Shown in pieces: positions 17,137 to 23,922 of a stretch of 33,960 nt of DNA (positions within the stretch are counted from its first letter, which is position 1; each line of letters opens with the position of its first letter). The stretch lies in assembly GCA_035702985.1 (NCBI GenBank), contig DASSZD010000001.1, positions 1 through 33,960 on the forward strand, given 5' to 3'. The translations under genes were made by a program, and so were the position numbers. This stretch comes from JAKAXG01 sp035702985 (GTDB taxonomy: Bacteria; Actinomycetota; Acidimicrobiia; Acidimicrobiales; Palsa-688). The notes under the pieces are model-generated. The model saw nothing but the letters and a program-made list of their open reading frames with translations, made no database searches and was not told the origin of the DNA.

Positions 17137-17979
17137 TCAGGGTCGCAGGGCTATCAGCCCGCCGTCGACCACGATGTCCACCCCGGTGGTGTACGCGGCC
17201 AGGTCCGAGGCCAGGAACAGCACCGGGCCCACGTAATCGTCGAGTTCGCCCCGTCGCCGGAGCGGGATGCGGGCCGCCGACCCGCCCGGCGAGGCGGGCT
17301 GGCCCTGGCCGGGGCGGTCGTCGAGCGCGGTCAGCACCGTCGGGGTGTTCCCGGGGCTGACCGAGTTGACCCGGATCCCCCGGGGCCCGAGCTCGGCGGC
17401 CAGCGCCCGGGTGGCGTGCACCACCGCCGCCTTGGAGGTGGCGTACAGGGAGCGCTCCGGCCACACCCGGTGGGCCATCACCGACGCCACGTTGACGATG
17501 CTCGATCCGGGGCCCATGATCCCGGCCGCCGCCTTGGCCACCAGCAGCGTCCCGGCCACGTTGGTGGACAGAAGGGCGTTGATCCGGGCCTGGTCCAGGT
17601 CGGCCAGGGGGCTGTCGTCGCCCACCGCGCCGCAGTGGACCACCAGGTCCAGGCCGCCCCACTCCTGCTCCAGCCGGGCCACCACCCGGCGCACGTCGGC
17701 TTCGGACCCGACGTCGCCGGCCTCACCCAGGACCCGGCCGGCGGTGCCGGCCCGACCGAGGGAACCGACCGTCGCCTCGACCGATTCGGCGGAGCGGGAC
17801 ATGATGGCCACCGAGGCTCCCAGCCCGAGCAGGCGCTCGGCGCAGCGCCGGCCGATGGCGCCGGCCCCTCCGGTCACCAGGCTCCGGGTGGCGGGGCCCA
17901 GCCCCGGCAGCCGCAGCCGGTCCGGGCCCCAGTCGGCGGCCGGCGCCGTCCCTTCGGGGGGTGCGGGCGAGACGGTCAT
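17137..17979 (-). CDS. Short-chain dehydrogenase/reductase
   Basis: A 280-residue classical SDR with about 30 extra N-terminal residues. The cofactor motif is TGGAGAIG (36-43), and GDV follows. The usual NNAG motif reads HCGAV. NVASV supplies the Ser and YATSK the Tyr/Lys pair; RVNSVSPG and the C-terminal TGVDIVVDGGL complete the family. ATG 17979 overlaps the AAA+ ATPase stop by four bases. It probably oxidises a dihydrodiol or alcohol, or reduces a ketone, in the pathway; the substrate is unknown. Confidence 0.9.
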   Translation of the reverse strand: MTVSPAPPEGTAPAADWGPDRLRLPGLGPATRSLVTGGAGAIGRRCAERLLGLGASVAIMSRSAESVEATVGSLGRAGTAGRVLGEAGDVGSEADVRRVVARLEQEWGGLDLVVHCGAVGDDSPLADLDQARINALLSTNVAGTLLVAKAAAGIMGPGSSIVNVASVMAHRVWPERSLYATSKAAVVHATRALAAELGPRGIRVNSVSPGNTPTVLTALDDRPGQGQPASPGGSAARIPLRRRGELDDYVGPVLFLASDLAAYTTGVDIVVDGGLIALRP

Positions 17980-18854
17980 GACTTCATGGCGGCCCGCAGC
18001 CCGTCGGCGCTGAGTCGTCCCGGGTCGCGGGCCAGGTCCGGGTCGGCCGCCGCGGCGGCGAGCGGCAGCCTGCGCAGGGCCCGCCCGTCCCAGCCGTCAC
18101 TGGCCAGGGCCAGCTCGGTCAGCAGCGCCTCGTCGGCGGCCAGGTCCCGCAGGCCGGGCCACACCGGCAGCAGGTCGGTCAGGGCCCGGCGCAGGATCTC
18201 CTGCCGGGTCGGGGCGTCCGGCAGGGCCAGCTCCGTCACCAGATCGGCCCGGGACAGGAACGCCTCGTCCACCGCTCCGGGGAAGTTGGTGGTGGTCACG
18301 AACACCACGCCGGGCAGCTCGGCGCGCAGGTGGTCCATACCTTCCAGCACGGCGTCGGTGGCCCGCTGCACGTCCACCGGGTTGGTCTCGAAGGAAGCGG
18401 ACCGCCGGTCGATGGCGAAGCTCTCCACCTCGTCGATCACCACCATGGCGTGGCGGCCCCGCCGGGCCAGTTCCGGCACCGAGTCCCTCAGGAGCCGCAC
18501 CACGTTGCGCTGGCTCTCGCCGAGCAATTCGCTGGGCAGGGCGTGGGCGTCGATCTCCAGTACGGCGGTCGAGCCCGAGTCGCGCAGGGTGTCGGCCGCC
18601 ATGCGGGTCAGACCCCGGGCCAGGGTGGACTTGCCGGTCCCGGGGGGGCCGGCCAGGACGATCAGCCCGTTGAGGGCGCAGGCCGGTGCGGCCGAGGCCA
18701 GCTTCCTGCCGTGCAGCAGGGCCAGCAGGGCGCTGCCGAGGAGCCGGTCCTTCACCTCCGGCGGCACCACGATGGAGTCCCAGTAGTCCTCGTGCTCATG
18801 GGCCGGCAGGGTGACGAAGGACCTGACCCCGCGGGGCAGACCGTCGACGCTCAC
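17976..18854 (-). CDS. TRIP13/Pch2-like AAA+ ATPase
   Basis: A 292-residue single-ring AAA+ protein. GTG 18854 is chosen because GAGAGG lies six bases upstream, just after the bicupin stop; ATG 18917 lies inside that gene. Beyond Walker A GPPGTGKS (69-76), Walker B VVIDEVES (138-145) and sensor TTN (188-190), it carries hallmarks of eukaryotic TRIP13/Pch2: YWDSIVV, LEIDAHALPSELLGES, AFLSRAD (Arg202 as arginine finger), and the C-terminal GWDGRALRRLP, matching the GxSGRxLRKLP signature. Like bacterial TRIP13 proteins it lacks the substrate-binding N-terminal domain. Known family members remodel HORMA-domain proteins, in bacteria within CBASS defence. No HORMA or nucleotidyltransferase gene is present here, so its client is unknown; it may activate or assemble an enzyme of the operon. 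Confidence 0.87.
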   Translation of the reverse strand: MSVDGLPRGVRSFVTLPAHEHEDYWDSIVVPPEVKDRLLGSALLALLHGRKLASAAPACALNGLIVLAGPPGTGKSTLARGLTRMAADTLRDSGSTAVLEIDAHALPSELLGESQRNVVRLLRDSVPELARRGRHAMVVIDEVESFAIDRRSASFETNPVDVQRATDAVLEGMDHLRAELPGVVFVTTTNFPGAVDEAFLSRADLVTELALPDAPTRQEILRRALTDLLPVWPGLRDLAADEALLTELALASDGWDGRALRRLPLAAAAADPDLARDPGRLSADGLRAAMKS

Positions 18855-18864
18855 GCCGGGCCTC

Positions 18865-19932
18865 TCACGGCCACGTGGGCCGGGGCAGGTCGGGCCAGTC
18901 GACGGTGGTGGGGTCACCGGCCTGGCGGTCCCGGATGTGGTCGGGGGGCTCCTCGAACAGGACCAGCGGGTCGCACAGCGCCCGCATGGTCTCGAGGAGG
19001 CTGTCGAACATGTGGACCCGGACCACCCGGGCGGTCCGCTCGGCGCTGTCGTTGAAGTGCTGGTGCCACAGGAAGTGATCGACGATGATCAGGTCCCCCT
19101 TGCGCCACGGATGGTCCTCGCCTCCCTCCGGCTCGGGGCCCATGTAGGAGTGGCCCTCGCCGTCGAGGACGTACAGCCACGCCTCGCCCGGGTGGCGGTG
19201 CATGGACTGGGCCCGCCCCGGGCCGATCTCGAACATGGCCATGGTGATCCCCGAGGCCTGGTAGCCGATGGCCCGGTCGAGCAGGAACGTGGTGCGGGTG
19301 CCCCGCGGGGTGGGGAGCATCTCGAGGTCGTCCCAGCTGGTGTGCAGGCGGCCGGAGCGCCGGGCGGTCTGATCGGTGGCCAGCCTCCGCACCCGTCTCG
19401 CGTAGGCGTCCTCCCCCGGCACCTGGTCGATGAAGGGGGGCCGGGGCGGCAGTTCGGAGGCGTCGGCGTGACCGGCGTCGTCGAGCACGGCCATGCCCAT
19501 GGTCTCCAGCATCGGCTCCGAGGAGAAGCTGACGAAGCGGGCGACGGTGTCGCCGTCGTTACCCTGGCGGTGCCAGGCCCAGGCGGGCAGGTGCAGCGAG
19601 TCACCCGGGCCCCACTCGATGCGCTGGCCGTCGATCTCGGTCCACCCCCAGCCGCCCACGCACAGCATCATGGCGTCCCACGAGTGGCGGTGGACGGTGC
19701 TGACCCGGCCCGGGTCGATCTCGTGGACGGTGGCGTCCATGGACCGGGTGGGCCGGCCGCCGTCGGCCCCCACGTACACGCCCCGGCGGGTGCCGCGGGC
19801 TGTTTCCTCCAGCACGGCGTCCTCGGTGCGCACCACGGTGCGGTGGTTGGACCGCCACTGCTCGATGAAGTCCGCCCGCCTCTGCTTCTGTACCCAGTAG
19901 TGGGACTGTTTGGTGGTCGTCTTGGTGGAAAT
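18865..19932 (-). CDS. Bicupin protein with probable ATT start
   Basis: A 355-residue double-cupin protein. First cupin: VHRHSWDAMMLCVGGWGW; second: MHRHPGEAWLYVLDGEGHS with WHQHFN. Both metal-binding histidine sets look intact. The first conventional start is GTG 19836, but the frame stays protein-like upstream (STKTTTKQSHYWVQKQRRAD, FIEQW), and the only initiation site with a ribosome site is ATT 19932, preceded at six bases by GGGAGG. No ATG, GTG or TTG occurs in frame further up before a stop at about 20046. It is the first gene of the 17-gene run. It may be a dioxygenase or a metal-dependent decarboxylase/isomerase; the function is not fixed by sequence. Confidence 0.8.
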   Translation of the reverse strand: MSTKTTTKQSHYWVQKQRRADFIEQWRSNHRTVVRTEDAVLEETARGTRRGVYVGADGGRPTRSMDATVHEIDPGRVSTVHRHSWDAMMLCVGGWGWTEIDGQRIEWGPGDSLHLPAWAWHRQGNDGDTVARFVSFSSEPMLETMGMAVLDDAGHADASELPPRPPFIDQVPGEDAYARRVRRLATDQTARRSGRLHTSWDDLEMLPTPRGTRTTFLLDRAIGYQASGITMAMFEIGPGRAQSMHRHPGEAWLYVLDGEGHSYMGPEPEGGEDHPWRKGDLIIVDHFLWHQHFNDSAERTARVVRVHMFDSLLETMRALCDPLVLFEEPPDHIRDRQAGDPTTVDWPDLPRPTWP

Positions 19933-19973
19933 GGCCGGCCTCCCGGGTCTACTGGCGCCTGGACTGGTGGGTC

Positions 19974-20037
19974 GCCGGTACCGGCGCCCGGACGATCCGG
20001 GAGAAGGCGTGTTCTTCCCACCTCCCCCCGTAACGGG
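19974..20037 (-). promoter_or_regulatory. 5' leader of the 17-gene run with palindromic segments
   Basis: Within the roughly 175 bases between the regulator stop and the first gene there is a perfect 12-bp palindrome GCCGGTACCGGC (19974-19985). There is also an imperfect hairpin formed by GGGAGAA and TTCTTCCC around 20000-20019. They would lie in the mRNA leader if transcription starts near 20050. Whether they attenuate or stabilise the message, or terminate the regulator transcript's opposite strand, is unknown. Confidence 0.3.
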
Positions 20038-20050
20038 CGTCAGTTAAGCG

Positions 20051-20083
20051 AATGGACAGTCCATTGTCAATGGCCAGACCATT
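20051..20083. promoter_or_regulatory. Tandem palindromic operators upstream of the 17-gene run
   Basis: AATGGACAGTCCATT at 20051-20065 is a perfect 15-bp palindrome, and AATGGCCAGACCATT at 20069-20083 is a near copy, 18 bp centre to centre. Both fit AATGGNCAGNCCATT. The arrangement lies between the GntR gene stop and the first gene of the run, where its promoter should be. The core GGACAGTCC recurs at 28174-28182 in another promoter region of the island. The best candidate binder is the adjacent GntR/FCD protein. Confidence 0.65.
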
Positions 20084-20107
20084 ACGCCGGACCGGGCCGG
20101 CGGTCGG

Positions 20108-20896
20108 CTAATCGGCCGACTTGCGGGCCCGGGCCGCCGGCTTCCGGGCGGTCTTCGCGGCGGGCGCCCCCACCCGCCGGGCGGTGCGGCCCAGATGGCG
20201 GGACATGATGCTCCGGGCCTGCTCGGCGTCGCGGTGGGACACGGCTTCCACCAGTTCGTAGTGCTCGGCCACGCCCCGCTTGCCCATCTTCGGGTCGACC
20301 GCCTTGGCCTCCTCCAGGGAGTGCCGCAACGGCACCTGGAACGACGCCACCAGCAGGTCCAGGGCCCGGTTGTGGGCGGCCCGGGCGAAGCGGGTGTGGA
20401 ATTCGGCCGAGTAGCTCACGTCGTAGCGGCCCTCGGCCACCGCCTGGGCCGAACGGTCGCAGATCTCCCGCAGGGCGGCCAGGTCCTCCTCGCCGGACCG
20501 CTCGCAGACCAGCCCCACGATGCCGACCTCGAGCACCAGGCGGGCCTCGGTCACCTCGTCGGCGTGCAGCGCGGCCATGGTGACCATGTCGGCTATGCCC
20601 TCGCCGATCTGGGTCCCGGTGGGCACCCGCACGAACGCCCCGCCCCGGGCCCCGACGCGGGTGTCGATCAGGCCGGCCCCCTCGAGCAGGCGGAGGGCGT
20701 CGCGGACGGTGACCCGGCTGACCCCGAACTGCTGGCACAGGTCTCGTTCGGACGGTAGGCGGTCGCCCGGTCCCAGGCGACCGGATCGGACCAGCGCCCG
20801 GATCTGGTCGGCGATCATCTCCGAGATCCGCCCCTGGGCCACAGGCGTGAACAGATCGAGCGTGTTGGGTCCCCCCGGGGGCGTACCAGGCTGCAC
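20108..20896 (-). CDS. GntR-family transcriptional regulator, FadR/FCD subfamily
   Basis: A 262-residue regulator if started at GTG 20896; the longer open frame has no start or ribosome site supporting it. The winged helix covers about residues 20-90 (RISEMIADQIRALVRSG, RLPSERDLCQQFGVSR, VTVRDALRLLEGAGLI). The FCD effector domain follows, with EFHTRFARAAHN and RDAEQARSIMSRHL holding likely metal-binding histidines. FCD regulators typically bind organic acids and repress catabolic operons. The C-terminus has an unusual tail rich in Ala, Lys and Arg (AAKTARKPAARARKSAD), which may add non-specific DNA affinity. It sits between the two main operons and candidate operators flank it on both sides, so it probably controls both. 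The exact start is uncertain. Confidence 0.88.
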   Translation of the reverse strand: MQPGTPPGGPNTLDLFTPVAQGRISEMIADQIRALVRSGRLGPGDRLPSERDLCQQFGVSRVTVRDALRLLEGAGLIDTRVGARGGAFVRVPTGTQIGEGIADMVTMAALHADEVTEARLVLEVGIVGLVCERSGEEDLAALREICDRSAQAVAEGRYDVSYSAEFHTRFARAAHNRALDLLVASFQVPLRHSLEEAKAVDPKMGKRGVAEHYELVEAVSHRDAEQARSIMSRHLGRTARRVGAPAAKTARKPAARARKSAD

Positions 20897-20966
20897 CGTC
20901 TCGATGCTAGTTGTGCGCCGGCAGACGTGGTGAAGTACGGTGCCCGGCCCGCCCCAAATCGGTCTG

Positions 20967-21007
20967 TTGAGTCGGGGCCGGAGGCCGGTGGTATGATGGT
21001 CGTACCA
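20967..21007 (+). promoter_or_regulatory. Promoter with overlapping GntR-type operator before the ferredoxin operon
   Basis: TTGAGT (20967-20972) and TATGAT (20992-20997), 19 bases apart, form a plausible sigma-70-type promoter pointing to the ferredoxin gene. The perfect inverted repeat TGGTCGTACCA at 20997-21007 overlaps the -10 end and fits the TNGTNNNACNA pattern of FadR/FCD regulators. Binding there would block transcription. The divergent regulator gene starts about 70 bases away, consistent with autoregulation. Confidence 0.6.
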
Positions 21008-21068
21008 ACGGGACCAACCCGGGACCGGCCCAGGGGGGCCACCGGTCTGAATCGGAAACGGAGATGCC

Positions 21069-21266
21069 GTGCGTGTGACGGTCGACCTCGACAAGTGCCT
21101 CGGGTACGCGAACTGTGTGGCCGACGCCCCGGAGGTTTTCGAGATACCCGAGGAGTCGATGGTGGTCCGGGTGCTGCAGGGCGATCCGCCGGCCGAGATG
21201 CGCGCCGCGGTCGAAGCGGCTGCCCTGGACTGCCCCGCCCGCGCCATCAATCTGGTCGAAGACTGA
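21069..21266 (+). CDS. 3Fe-4S ferredoxin (CxxYxxC type)
   Basis: A 65-residue ferredoxin starting at GTG 21069. Cluster ligands are Cys10, Cys16 and Cys55 (CLGYANC and DCPARAI). The position that would hold a fourth cysteine is Tyr13, giving the CxxYxxC...CP pattern of actinobacterial 3Fe-4S ferredoxins that feed P450s and oxygenases. It is 18 bases upstream of the Rieske oxygenase gene and is its probable electron donor. A ferredoxin reductase is not encoded in the window. A GGAG ribosome site is nearby. Confidence 0.92.
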   Translation: MRVTVDLDKCLGYANCVADAPEVFEIPEESMVVRVLQGDPPAEMRAAVEAAALDCPARAINLVED

Positions 21267-21284
21267 CCCCCGGAAGGTAGGACG

Positions 21285-22571
21285 ATGCTCACCCACGCCA
21301 ACAACGAACTCCTCACCCGCACCGGGCCCGGTACTCCCATGGGCGACCTGTTCCGGCGCTACTGGATCCCGGCCCTGCTGGCCGAGGAGCTCCCGGAGGA
21401 CGACTGCCCGCCGGTGCGGGTCAAGCTGCTGTCCGAGCGGATGATCGCCTTCCGCGACTCCGACGGCCGCTACGGGCTCATCGACGAGTTCTGCGCCCAC
21501 CGCGGTGCATCGCTGTGGTTCGGGCGCAACGAGGAGGGCGGGCTGCGCTGCGCCTACCACGGCTTCAAGTTCGACGTCACCGGCCAGTGCATCGAGGTGC
21601 CCTCCGAACCGGAGGGGAGCACCTTCTGCACCCGGGTGAAGCTGACGGCCTACCCGTTGGTCAAGATCGGTGAGGTCCTGTGGACCTACATGGGACCGCC
21701 GGAGCACCAGCCGCCCGTGCCCGAATACGAGTTCGTCACCGTCCCCGAGGAGCAGAGCTACACGTCCAAACGGTGGCAGGAGTGCAACTGGCTGCAGGCC
21801 CTCGAGGGTGGCATCGACTCCAGCCACGTATCGTTCCTGCACTCGTCGGGCCTGCGCGACGACCCGCTGTTCAAGGGTTCGAAGGGCAACGAGTACAACC
21901 TCAAGGATCTCCGGCCCCATTTCGAGGTGGTGGAGAACGAAGGGGGCCTGTTCGTGGCCGCCCGGCGCAACGCCGACGACGGCCACTACTACTGGCGGGT
22001 GACGCCATGGGTCATGCCGACCTTCACCATGGTGCCGCCCCGGGCCGACCACCCCGTGCACGGGCACTTCTGGATCCCCATCGACGACGAGAACTGCTGG
22101 GTCTTCACCTTCGACTACCACCCCACCCGGGCGCTGACCGCCGCCGAGCGGCAGGCCATGATCGACGGTCACGGGGTGCACTGCGAGTACGTGCCCGGGA
22201 CGTACCGCCCGCTCGCCAACAAGGACAACGACTACCTGATGGACCGGGAAGGCCAGAAGCGGGGTGACTCCTTCTCGGGGGTCAAGGGCATCGCCATCCA
22301 GGACGCCTCGGTCCAGGAGAGCATGGGCCCGATCGTCGACCGGACCAAGGAGCGGCTGGTGGCCACCGACGCCGGCATCATGAAGGCCCGCCACATGCTC
22401 AGGAACGCGGTGCTGGCCCTGAGGGACGGGGGGGCGGTGCCGCCCGGGGTGGACCCGGCCCACCACCGGGTGCGGTCGTTCGCCATCGTCCTGCCCCGGG
22501 AGCAGCCGTTCACGGAGGTCACCGACGAGGTGGCGGTGGCCCGGCCCGGCGTGGCCCACGTATCGGTCTGA
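21285..22571 (+). CDS. Rieske non-haem iron oxygenase, alpha subunit
   Basis: A 428-residue protein colinear with the Rieske oxygenase at 7458-8729. Rieske ligands are Cys70, His72, Cys89 and His92; the mononuclear iron histidines are probably His181 and His186 in GGIDSSHVSFLH. Family motifs NDYLMDREGQ and IQDASVQESMGPIVDR are present, as in phthalate 4,5-dioxygenase and related demethylases. ATG 21285 has GGAAGG-type ribosome binding upstream. It sits directly behind its likely ferredoxin. It hydroxylates or demethylates an aromatic acid; the substrate is not determined. Confidence 0.93.
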   Translation: MLTHANNELLTRTGPGTPMGDLFRRYWIPALLAEELPEDDCPPVRVKLLSERMIAFRDSDGRYGLIDEFCAHRGASLWFGRNEEGGLRCAYHGFKFDVTGQCIEVPSEPEGSTFCTRVKLTAYPLVKIGEVLWTYMGPPEHQPPVPEYEFVTVPEEQSYTSKRWQECNWLQALEGGIDSSHVSFLHSSGLRDDPLFKGSKGNEYNLKDLRPHFEVVENEGGLFVAARRNADDGHYYWRVTPWVMPTFTMVPPRADHPVHGHFWIPIDDENCWVFTFDYHPTRALTAAERQAMIDGHGVHCEYVPGTYRPLANKDNDYLMDREGQKRGDSFSGVKGIAIQDASVQESMGPIVDRTKERLVATDAGIMKARHMLRNAVLALRDGGAVPPGVDPAHHRVRSFAIVLPREQPFTEVTDEVAVARPGVAHVSV

Positions 22572-23039
22572 GTGGCGGCCGTGGCGAGGCGACCGGTACT
22601 GGCCAGCTCCTGCGCCGTCGCCGCCACCGCGGCCGAAGCCCGCTTCCGGATCGACCGGCCCATCGACGAGACCCGCCGCACCACGGTCATCGCCCTGGAC
22701 CGGGGCGCCGAGCACATCGCCGCCGGTGCCGCCCCGGAGGTGTCCGAGCGCGTCCGGTTCTACAACGCCGCCGGTGACCCCGGATGGGGCGGGGCCGGGG
22801 CGGCGGTGGAGGGGAGCGACCTGGTGATCCTGGTCGCCACCCCCCAACTCGACCGCTCCACCGCTGCCGCCGTGGGCCGGGTGTGCGGCCGGAGCCGCAT
22901 CCCGACCTTCGGCCTGGTGGTCGGCCGGCCCCTGGAGCGGGCCGGCGCGGTGTCGGCCCTGCGGGACCAGACGGCCATGCTGATGGCGTCGGAGACCCCA
23001 TTGGACCTGGCCGACATACTCAGCGACCTCAGGGCCTGA
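22572..23039 (+). CDS. Protein of unknown function, Rossmann-like
   Basis: A 155-residue protein starting at GTG directly after the Rieske stop codon (no gap); GTG 22584 is a possible later start. I do not recognise the family. The pattern is alternating strands and helices: VIALDRGAEHI, then GSDLVILVATPQLD, RSTAAAVGRVCG and IPTFGLVV. This suggests a small alpha/beta nucleotide-binding-like or regulatory fold. There is no transmembrane segment and no signal peptide beyond a weakly hydrophobic N-terminus. It lies between the Rieske oxygenase and the PanB-like gene and is probably cotranscribed with both. Confidence 0.65.
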   Translation: MAAVARRPVLASSCAVAATAAEARFRIDRPIDETRRTTVIALDRGAEHIAAGAAPEVSERVRFYNAAGDPGWGGAGAAVEGSDLVILVATPQLDRSTAAAVGRVCGRSRIPTFGLVVGRPLERAGAVSALRDQTAMLMASETPLDLADILSDLRA

Positions 23040-23069
23040 CGGCCCCCGGCAGCCGGCGAGAGGAGTTCG

Positions 23070-23900
23070 GTGGACCACGAAACGCAGAAGGTGACCCTCG
23101 AGACCCTGCGGGCCATGAAGGCCTCCGGCCGCAAGACCGTAGGGGTGGTGGCGTGGGACTACCAGATGGCCCGCATCGCCGACCGGGTGGGCGTCGAGAT
23201 CGTGTCGATCGGCGACTCGGTCGGCGTGAACCTGTGGGGTCGGTCCAACCCGCTGGAGGTGACCCTGGAGGAGATGCTGACCGTGTGCCGGGCCGTCAGG
23301 CGCGGGGTGGAGCGGGCCCTGGTCAGCTGTGACTTCCCGTTCGGGCCGCTCCAGGAGGGCACCGCCACCGCGGTGGCCACCGCCGTCCGCCTGGTCAAAG
23401 AGGCGGGGGCGGACATGGTGAAGCTGGACGGGGCGGCGGACTTCCCCGAGGCGGTGGAGGCGGTCACCCGGGCCGGGATCCCGGTGTTCGCACAGTTCGG
23501 GGTGACCCCCCAGACGGCGCTCCGCCACGGGGTGGACTACGCCAGCGCGTCGAAGCCGGGGGCCGAGGTGCCCGACGCCATGGCCGACGAACTGGTACGC
23601 CAGGCCAAACGGCTGGAGGAAGCCGGGGCGGCCCTGATCGACTTCACCAACTCCGGTCCGGTGGTCGGCCCCCGGGTGGTCGAGGCGGTGGCCATCCCGG
23701 TGCTGGGAGGCTTCGGCGGCGGTCCGTGGCTGGACGGGCGGATCCGCATGGCCAACGCCGCCATCGGCTACACGGCCGCGGCCATCGACTCGCCGCCCGA
23801 CACCTACGCCAACGTGGGTCAGGTGGCCTACGACGCGCTGCGCGCCCTCGCCGAGGACGTCCGGGCCGGCCGCCACATCCGGGGGCAGGGACCGAGATGA
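23070..23900 (+). CDS. PanB-like (ketopantoate hydroxymethyltransferase family) protein with altered active site
   Basis: A 276-residue TIM-barrel protein of the PanB/PEP-mutase superfamily, starting at GTG 23070 with GAGAGGAG upstream. Conserved points are RIADRVGVEIVSIGDS (metal Asp49), CDFPFG (Asp88), MVKLDGA (Lys118) and GVTPQ. Two residues characteristic of PanB are changed: the catalytic Glu in the LEC motif aligns with Thr193 (DFTNSGP), and the His before the GLTPQ motif is Gln142. It is therefore unlikely to make ketopantoate. With an aromatic oxygenase operon around it, a different aldol-type lyase or condensation reaction on a 2-oxo acid is plausible (inference). Confidence 0.78.
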   Translation: MDHETQKVTLETLRAMKASGRKTVGVVAWDYQMARIADRVGVEIVSIGDSVGVNLWGRSNPLEVTLEEMLTVCRAVRRGVERALVSCDFPFGPLQEGTATAVATAVRLVKEAGADMVKLDGAADFPEAVEAVTRAGIPVFAQFGVTPQTALRHGVDYASASKPGAEVPDAMADELVRQAKRLEEAGAALIDFTNSGPVVGPRVVEAVAIPVLGGFGGGPWLDGRIRMANAAIGYTAAAIDSPPDTYANVGQVAYDALRALAEDVRAGRHIRGQGPR

Positions 23901-23922
23901 CCACCCGCCCGAGGCGGCCGCC

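Noticed and set aside
18855..18917. ATG 18917 as start of the TRIP13-like protein
   Set aside because: It overlaps the bicupin by more than 50 bases and adds a Pro/Gly-rich stretch, whereas GTG 18854 has a well-placed GAGAGG.
17976..19932. CBASS or other antiviral defence locus, because of the TRIP13-like ATPase
   Set aside because: No cGAS/DncV-like nucleotidyltransferase, HORMA protein or effector is seen within the window; neighbours are metabolic.
23070..23900. Pantothenate biosynthesis gene panB
   Set aside because: Key catalytic residues are replaced and there are no panC or panD genes; the context is an oxygenase operon.
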